Below are positions 1-4,252 of a DNA stretch of 10,397 nt, one piece after another. Below the pieces are notes generated by a model that worked only from the letters and a program-made list of their open reading frames with translations, was not told where the DNA came from and searched no databases. Source of the stretch: Alistipes sp. (GTDB lineage: Bacteria > Bacteroidota > Bacteroidia > Bacteroidales > Rikenellaceae); NCBI GenBank assembly GCA_029065825.1, contig JAIEHQ010000175.1, positions 1 through 10,397 on the forward strand. Reading direction: 5' to 3'. The translations under genes were made by a program, and so were the position numbers. Within the stretch, counting starts at the first letter, position 1; each line of letters begins with the position of its first letter.

Positions 1-21
1 CCCTAATCCCTTCTGTTTCAT
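1..21 (-). CDS. parB: ParB partition protein, first seven codons only
   Basis: Only the first seven codons lie in the window; the gene continues past the left edge on the minus strand. They read MKQKGLG, which matches the usual beginning of chromosomal ParB/Spo0J proteins (MxxKGLGRGL...). Its ATG overlaps the parA stop codon as ATGA, the expected parA-parB order with likely translational coupling. ParB is a CTP-dependent clamp that binds parS sites and stimulates the ParA ATPase to segregate the chromosome origin. No parS-like sequence (TGTTTCACGTGAAACA type) was found by eye in this window. The call rests on a very short peptide plus its position behind parA. Confidence 0.7.
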
Positions 22-815
22 ATTGTCGTATCTTCTTTTTCTGCTTTGCGGCCGTTCTTGCGATTGCGCCCGATCAGCTCTTTGGCCAGCGTGAGGTAGT
101 TGGCCGATCCGACGGCCGAGGCATCGTAGAGGATGACCGGTTTGCCGTGCGAGGGGGCTTCACCCAAACGTATGTTGCGCTGGATTATTGTGTCGAAAGC
201 CAGCGGGCCGAAGTGATCGCGCACTTCTGCGACCACCTGGTTGTTCAGTCTGTTGCGCATATACATCGTCAGTACGAAGCCCTCGATATCGAGCGACGGG
301 TTGAGTCCGTTGCGGACGATGCGGATGGTGTTGAGCAGCTTCGACAGCCCCTCGAGCGCCAGGTATTCGCACTGTACGGGGATGAGCACCGTGTCGGCCG
401 CCGTGAGGATATTGACCGTCGTGTAGCCCAGCGAGGGCGAGCAGTCGATCAGAATGTAGTCGAAGCGGTCGCGGATGCCCTCCACGATCCGCCGCATCAC
501 ATAGTGGCCCTCCTCCCTCTTCGGAAGCTCGGTGTCGGCGGCGACCAGGTCGATCGACGAGGGGAGCACCCACAGGTTCTTCAGGTCGGGGCTTTTGAGT
601 ATGACCTCCTCGGCGCTCTTCTCCCCCGAGATGCACTCGTAGATTCCCGCACCGTTGATGTCGAATCCCAGGCCGGAGGTGGCGTTGGCCTGCGGGTCCG
701 CGTCGAGCAGGAGCACCTTCTTGCCCAGCAGCGCGAGCGATGCCGAGAGATTGATGGCGGTGGTGGTTTTGCCCACTCCGCCCTTTTGATTGGCCAATGC
801 GATGACCTTTGCCAT
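18..815 (-). CDS. parA: ParA/Soj-type chromosome partitioning ATPase
   Basis: This 265-residue protein is a full-length ParA/Soj ATPase of the short chromosomal type, with no N-terminal DNA-binding extension. Visible motifs are the deviant Walker A KGGVGKTT at residues 11-18 with its signature lysine K11, Walker A' LLLDADPQAN at about 35-44 (D38, D40), Walker B ILIDCSPSLG at 121-130 (D124), and the conserved LGEAPSHGKPV at 217-227. The family dimerises on ATP, binds DNA non-specifically and is recycled by ParB during origin segregation. The start is well fixed because the P-loop follows it directly. A TAnnTTTG promoter lies about 30 bases upstream, and the leader just before the ATG is A-rich. 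The stop overlaps the parB start. MinD was considered, but the LGEAPSHGKP motif and the following parB favour ParA. Confidence 0.96.
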   Translation of the reverse strand: MAKVIALANQKGGVGKTTTAINLSASLALLGKKVLLLDADPQANATSGLGFDINGAGIYECISGEKSAEEVILKSPDLKNLWVLPSSIDLVAADTELPKREEGHYVMRRIVEGIRDRFDYILIDCSPSLGYTTVNILTAADTVLIPVQCEYLALEGLSKLLNTIRIVRNGLNPSLDIEGFVLTMYMRNRLNNQVVAEVRDHFGPLAFDTIIQRNIRLGEAPSHGKPVILYDASAVGSANYLTLAKELIGRNRKNGRKAEKEDTTI

Positions 816-846
816 GTTATCGTTTTTATACGGGGTTATAATCGGC

Positions 847-854
847 CAAAATTA
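847..854 (-). promoter_or_regulatory. Bacteroidota-type -7 promoter element for parA
   Basis: On the minus strand these bases read TAATTTTG, an exact match to the -7 consensus TAnnTTTG used by the primary sigma factor of Bacteroidota. It lies 31 bases upstream of the parA ATG, leaving a leader of roughly 25 bases. I could not identify a convincing -33 TTTG element. The surrounding spacer is clearly more AT-rich than the flanking genes, as expected of a promoter region. Confidence 0.6.
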
Positions 855-897
855 GTGATTTTATCGGGAAAAACCATAACCGTAACCGAAAAATACC

Positions 898-905
898 TAT
901 CTTCG
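898..905 (+). promoter_or_regulatory. Candidate -7 element for the CPBP protease gene
   Basis: TATCTTCG differs from the TAnnTTTG consensus at one position. It lies in the AT-rich divergent spacer between parA and the CPBP gene and ends 47 bases before the ATG at 953. A transcription start just downstream would fall at about 910. That would leave almost no leader for the alternative TTG start at 911 and so favours the ATG at 953. No clear -33 element is visible. The spacer also holds a short tandem TAACCG TAACCG (about 875-886) of unknown meaning. Confidence 0.35.
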
Positions 906-952
906 AGCCGTTGAAACGGTCGTTGTGCCGTAGTCGAATCGAGAGAAAAATT

Positions 953-1885
953 ATGAGACAAGACGATTCCGCGCGGAGCGAGGGCGCTCCGCAGCCCGAT
1001 CCGAAGGGGGACTCCTCCTCCGTTCCGCAGGCTCCGCTTCCGCCCCGGAGCGGGTTCCGGTTCCCGACGATGATCGATCTGCTGGCGCTGGTGGGGGTGT
1101 GGTATCTGCTGCAGCTCGCAGCCTGGCTCGTCGCCCTCTTCGCGGGCTTCGACTTTTCCGCGCTGGCGGAGGGCGGCCCGGCCGCTGCGGCGGAGTCGGA
1201 CCAGGTGGCTCTGGGGCGCTTCAATGCCTTTTTCTACCTGATCACGATGGGGCTGATGATCCTCGTGACGCTTCTTTATCGGACGCTGCGCGGGGGCACC
1301 CGCAAGGTGCTGCGCTTTTCGGCCCGGGGACTCGATCCGCTGCTGCTGTTTTGGGGGCTGGTCATGATGCTGGCCGCCGGAACGGTCATCGAGCCGGTGC
1401 TGGCGCTCCTGCCGGCTCCGCCCTCGTCCGTTTACGGCCGGGGCTTCTGGGCCGTGCTGTGCGTGGTGGGGATGGCTCCCCTGCTGGAGGAGGTGCTTTG
1501 CCGGGGCGTGATTCTCGAGTCGGTGCGGGCCAGGTACGGGGTGGTTGCGGCGCTGTTTCTGTCGGCGTTCTTCTTCGCTGTGCTGCACGGTCATCCTGCG
1601 CTGGCTTTCAATGCCTTCGTGATGGGATTGATTCTGGGGTTCATCTATATCGAGACCGATTCGATCTTCTCCACGATTCTGCTGCATGCCCTCAATAACG
1701 GACTCGCCTTCCTGCTCATCATCGTCGGCTGGGACGATGTGACCCTGCGTTCGCTGCTGGGCGGCGGAACGCTCTACTGGGCGGTCTATGCGGCGGTTCT
1801 GCTCCTTTTCCTGCTTTCGGGCGCGCTGATCTGCCATCGGTTGTCCCGCGCGGCGCGGCGGGAGAAAAAAGAGCCGGCCGCGTAA
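953..1885 (+). CDS. CPBP family intramembrane glutamic endopeptidase
   Basis: This 310-residue integral membrane protein carries all three signatures of the CPBP/Abi (CAAX protease, Rce1-like) family. They are EEVLCR (EExxxR) at E179, E180 and R184; FAVLH (FxxxH) at F208-H212; and HALNN (HxxxN) at H245-N249. About eight hydrophobic segments are visible, at roughly 39-65, 91-109, 131-153, 163-178, 196-212, 216-233, 239-261 and 273-292. The first ~36 residues are a polar, proline-rich cytoplasmic tail. The family includes eukaryotic Rce1 prenyl-protein proteases and bacterial proteins tied to bacteriocin immunity or membrane protein cleavage; the substrate here is unknown. An in-frame TTG at 911 would add 14 residues, but the ATG is preferred because of its position relative to the candidate promoter. 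The next gene begins 57 bases downstream and has its own promoter-like site, so this gene is probably a separate transcription unit. Confidence 0.88.
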   Translation: MRQDDSARSEGAPQPDPKGDSSSVPQAPLPPRSGFRFPTMIDLLALVGVWYLLQLAAWLVALFAGFDFSALAEGGPAAAAESDQVALGRFNAFFYLITMGLMILVTLLYRTLRGGTRKVLRFSARGLDPLLLFWGLVMMLAAGTVIEPVLALLPAPPSSVYGRGFWAVLCVVGMAPLLEEVLCRGVILESVRARYGVVAALFLSAFFFAVLHGHPALAFNAFVMGLILGFIYIETDSIFSTILLHALNNGLAFLLIIVGWDDVTLRSLLGGGTLYWAVYAAVLLLFLLSGALICHRLSRAARREKKEPAA

Positions 1886-1924
1886 TATTCGCCGGAATCG
1901 ATGCGTTAGTTCGGGTAAAAAGTC

Positions 1925-1932
1925 TATCTTTG
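1925..1932 (+). promoter_or_regulatory. Bacteroidota-type -7 promoter element for the foldase/OstA operon
   Basis: TATCTTTG is a perfect match to TAnnTTTG. It follows an A-rich run (GGTAAAAAGTC) in the 57-base gap after the CPBP gene. Only 10 bases separate its last G from the ATG at 1943, so the predicted transcript would start within a few bases of the initiation codon. No clear -33 element could be assigned. This is the best candidate for the promoter driving the lipoprotein, surA and OstA-like genes. Confidence 0.6.
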
Positions 1933-1942
1933 TGCCTTGGAG

Positions 1943-2824
1943 ATGATTAGTTTTCGGATCAAAAGTGCGGTCGTCGCAGCGGTATTGGCGCTGTCGGCGG
2001 TCGGTTGTCAGGACATATCCCGGGTGCCGGGCGGAGGCCGCGTGCTGGCCGAAGCCGCCGGGCGCAAGCTGCATCTGCGCGAGGTGCGCGAGGCGCTGCC
2101 CCGGGGCATGAGCGGTGCCGACAGCGCGGCTTTCATGGAGCGTTACGTGGCCAAATGGGTGCGCAAACAGCTCAAGCTGCAGGAGGCCGAGCAGCTCTTT
2201 TCCGGCTCGGAGCGGGATATAGACTCGCTGGTCGAGGCCTATCGGGAGTCGCTGCTGATCCGCAAGCTGGAGCAGCATCTGGTCGATAGCCGGCTCGATA
2301 CGCTGGTGACCGACGAGCAGGTGTCGGCCTACTACGCCGCCCACGCCTCCGAATTCAAGGCCCCGCAGACGCTGGTCAAGGGGCGGGTCGTGCGGTTCGA
2401 TTCGGGAAACCGGCAGGCCGCGAAGCTCCTGCGGATGATGTCCCGCGGCTCCGCATCGGCGGCTCAGGATTTCGCCGACCTCTGCCGGAAGAACAACTTC
2501 ACGCTCGATGACTTTACCTCCTCGTGGGTAACCTTTACCGAATTTCTGAGCTACCTGCCCGTGCTGCACAGCCGCAATTACGATGCGCTGCTGGTGCCCG
2601 GCCGGGTGCAGCAGATGAACGACAGCCGTTCGGGATACTATTTCGAGATCACGGAGGTGCTGCATCCGGGCGACGTGCTTCCGCTCGACCGCGTGGGGCA
2701 GACCATCCGCCGCATTCTGTCCAATCAGCGGCAGAACGATATCATCCGCAGCTACGACGAGGAGCTTTACGAACGGGCGCTCGCGGAGGGCGGTGCGACG
2801 GTGTATAACGACGAAAACAGATAG
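1943..2824 (+). CDS. SurA/PpiC-like periplasmic foldase lipoprotein
   Basis: This 293-residue predicted lipoprotein has a short basic N-terminus, a hydrophobic stretch and a lipobox ending in AVGC, with the acylated cysteine at residue 22. Helical, charged residues of about 60-130 resemble the N-terminal chaperone segment of SurA-type proteins. Residues 123-139 contain VTDEQVSAYYAAHASEF, a typical linker ahead of a parvulin domain. Residues 144-240 are a strongly diverged parvulin-like region, from the strand LVKGRVVRF to GYYFEITEVL. The last ~45 residues (PLDRVGQTIRRIL...) resemble the C-terminal chaperone helix. No clear parvulin catalytic pattern is visible, so the role is probably chaperone rather than isomerase. 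The ATG at 1943 is preferred to an in-frame TTG at 1937, which would lie on the expected transcription start. surA follows after 3 bases. Family membership is inferred from architecture and context, with moderate certainty. Confidence 0.75.
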   Translation: MISFRIKSAVVAAVLALSAVGCQDISRVPGGGRVLAEAAGRKLHLREVREALPRGMSGADSAAFMERYVAKWVRKQLKLQEAEQLFSGSERDIDSLVEAYRESLLIRKLEQHLVDSRLDTLVTDEQVSAYYAAHASEFKAPQTLVKGRVVRFDSGNRQAAKLLRMMSRGSASAAQDFADLCRKNNFTLDDFTSSWVTFTEFLSYLPVLHSRNYDALLVPGRVQQMNDSRSGYYFEITEVLHPGDVLPLDRVGQTIRRILSNQRQNDIIRSYDEELYERALAEGGATVYNDENR

Positions 2825-2827
2825 ACG

Positions 2828-4237
2828 ATGATAAGAAAGATCATATTGTGTTGCGCCCTGCTGGGGCTGGGCGTGCCGGCAGGTGCGGCCGCACCGCAGC
2901 GGGTCATGCTCGACCGCGTGGTCGCGGTGGTCGGCGGCTCTTCGATTCTTTTGTCCGAAGTGGACGATTATGCCGGCGAACTGGCGGCGCAGCGGCGCGA
3001 GCAGGGCTATACCTCCGACCGCGATGCCCGCAGCGAGGCGCTCGAGCTGCTGCTCACGCAGAAGCTCCTCTTCAACCAGGCTTTCATCGACTCGGTCGAT
3101 GTCAGTTTCTCGGAGATATCCCAGCGCGTGGAGTCCTACTTGCAGGCGCTCATCGACGACGCGGGTTCGATCGCGGCGCTGGAGAAGCGGCAGAACATGC
3201 CTATCTTCCACGTGCGCGAAATGTATCGCCGCCGGTTCGAGGAGCAGGCCTACGCCCAGGCGATGCAGGGAACGGTCGTCAGCCGGGTCAAGGTGATCCC
3301 CGGCGAGGTGGAGCGCTACTACCGCCGCATCGACAAGGACAGCCTGCCCACCATCGCCGACCAGTATGTCTATGCGCAGATCACGAAGTTCCCCTTTTCG
3401 CGGACCGAGGCCCGGCAGCGCACCAAGGAGCGGCTGCTCGACATGCGCGAGCGGATCATCACGGGGCAGGCCCGTTTCGACGTGATGGCGCGCATGTATT
3501 CGATCGACGCTGCGGCCATCAGCGGCGGGATGCTCGATCCGCAGCCGCTCGACGGATTCGTGCGTCCGTTCGCCGATGCGCTCGGCGAACTGCGTCCCGG
3601 CCAGGTGTCGGAGGTCGTCGAGACCAAATACGGCTTCCACCTCATCCAGCTGGTCGATCGCAAGGGGCGCATCTACCGTGCGCGGCACATCGTGCTGCGG
3701 CCCGACTATACGGTCGAGGAGGAGATGCAGCCTGCGCGGATGCTCGACAGCATCGTCCGGCTGATCCGCAAGGATTCGCTCACATTCGAAGAGGCGGCGC
3801 TCCGGTTCTCGGACGATGCCCATTCGAAAATGAACGGCGGTATCGTTACCAACCACGACCTGCTGGAGGAGGGACACTATTACGATGCCCGTTTTACCGA
3901 GACCAGCTTCCTGCGGGAGGACTTCGGGCGCAACGGCAAGAGCCTGGACGACTACAACGCGCTGCGCCGGCTCAAGCCGGGCGAGATCTCGGACGCTTTC
4001 CAGTCGGAGGATGCGATGGGCAACAAGCTGAGCAAGGTGGTGAAGCTCGTGCGCATCATTCCCGCACACAAGGCCTCGCTTGAGCAGGACTACATTCGTG
4101 TGGAGCAGCTGGCCCTGAACGCCAAGCGCGAGCGCGTGTTCCGGGAGTGGCTCGACAAGAAGATCGAGGGCATGTATGTCTATGTCGATCCCGAGTTCCG
4201 TTACGAGGATTTCGACAACAAGAACTGGTTCAAATAA
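2828..4237 (+). CDS. surA: SurA-type periplasmic chaperone / peptidyl-prolyl isomerase with two parvulin domains
   Basis: This 469-residue exported protein has a signal peptide (residues 1 to about 21: MIRK, a hydrophobic stretch, then AGAAA). The SurA N-terminal motif follows (DRVVAVVGGSSILLSEVDDY, 29-48), then a helical chaperone region to about 165. The first parvulin domain spans about 180-277 and is recognisable by SGGMLDPQPL and by LRPGQVSEVVETKYGFHLIQL at its end. The second spans about 283-411, from YRARHIVLRP to LKPGEISDAF and KVVKLVRI. A C-terminal helix (about 418-447) would complete the chaperone core. SurA escorts unfolded outer-membrane proteins through the periplasm. The second parvulin domain seems enlarged by a polar stretch near 343-380. 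The gene starts 3 bases after the lipoprotein stop and ends 15 bases before the OstA-like gene, so co-transcription is likely. Orthology to E. coli SurA is by architecture. Confidence 0.9.
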   Translation: MIRKIILCCALLGLGVPAGAAAPQRVMLDRVVAVVGGSSILLSEVDDYAGELAAQRREQGYTSDRDARSEALELLLTQKLLFNQAFIDSVDVSFSEISQRVESYLQALIDDAGSIAALEKRQNMPIFHVREMYRRRFEEQAYAQAMQGTVVSRVKVIPGEVERYYRRIDKDSLPTIADQYVYAQITKFPFSRTEARQRTKERLLDMRERIITGQARFDVMARMYSIDAAAISGGMLDPQPLDGFVRPFADALGELRPGQVSEVVETKYGFHLIQLVDRKGRIYRARHIVLRPDYTVEEEMQPARMLDSIVRLIRKDSLTFEEAALRFSDDAHSKMNGGIVTNHDLLEEGHYYDARFTETSFLREDFGRNGKSLDDYNALRRLKPGEISDAFQSEDAMGNKLSKVVKLVRIIPAHKASLEQDYIRVEQLALNAKRERVFREWLDKKIEGMYVYVDPEFRYEDFDNKNWFK

Positions 4238-4252
4238 AAACGGGAGATTCCG

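Noticed and set aside
147..914. 255-codon plus-strand open frame opposite parA
   Set aside because: parA on the minus strand has all catalytic motifs, a promoter and the parB overlap. The plus-strand frame has no domain and runs across the promoter spacer.
911..952. TTG start adding 14 residues to the CPBP protease
   Set aside because: The added residues are not family-like, and the start would sit at the predicted transcription start. The ATG at 953 leaves a normal leader.
1099..1698. Plus-strand open frames overlapping the real genes in other frames (for example 1099-1698, 2848-4083, 5094-6047)
   Set aside because: They are rich in Arg, Ala and Gly, typical of out-of-frame reading in GC-rich DNA, and overlap genes with clear domains.
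1874..1895. Possible terminator hairpin after the CPBP gene (CCGGC ... GCCGG)
   Set aside because: The stem is only 5 base pairs with a 12-base loop, part of it lies inside the coding sequence, and no T-run follows.
3200..3220. CACGTG cores (here and near 8374) as possible parS sites
   Set aside because: The flanks do not match the parS palindrome TGTTTCACGTGAAACA, and both lie inside coding sequence.
836..4069. 1,077-codon open frame on the minus strand
   Set aside because: It is the codon-aligned antisense of three well-supported plus-strand genes and also runs through their gaps. Its product is low-complexity, His/Arg-rich and shows no recognisable domain.
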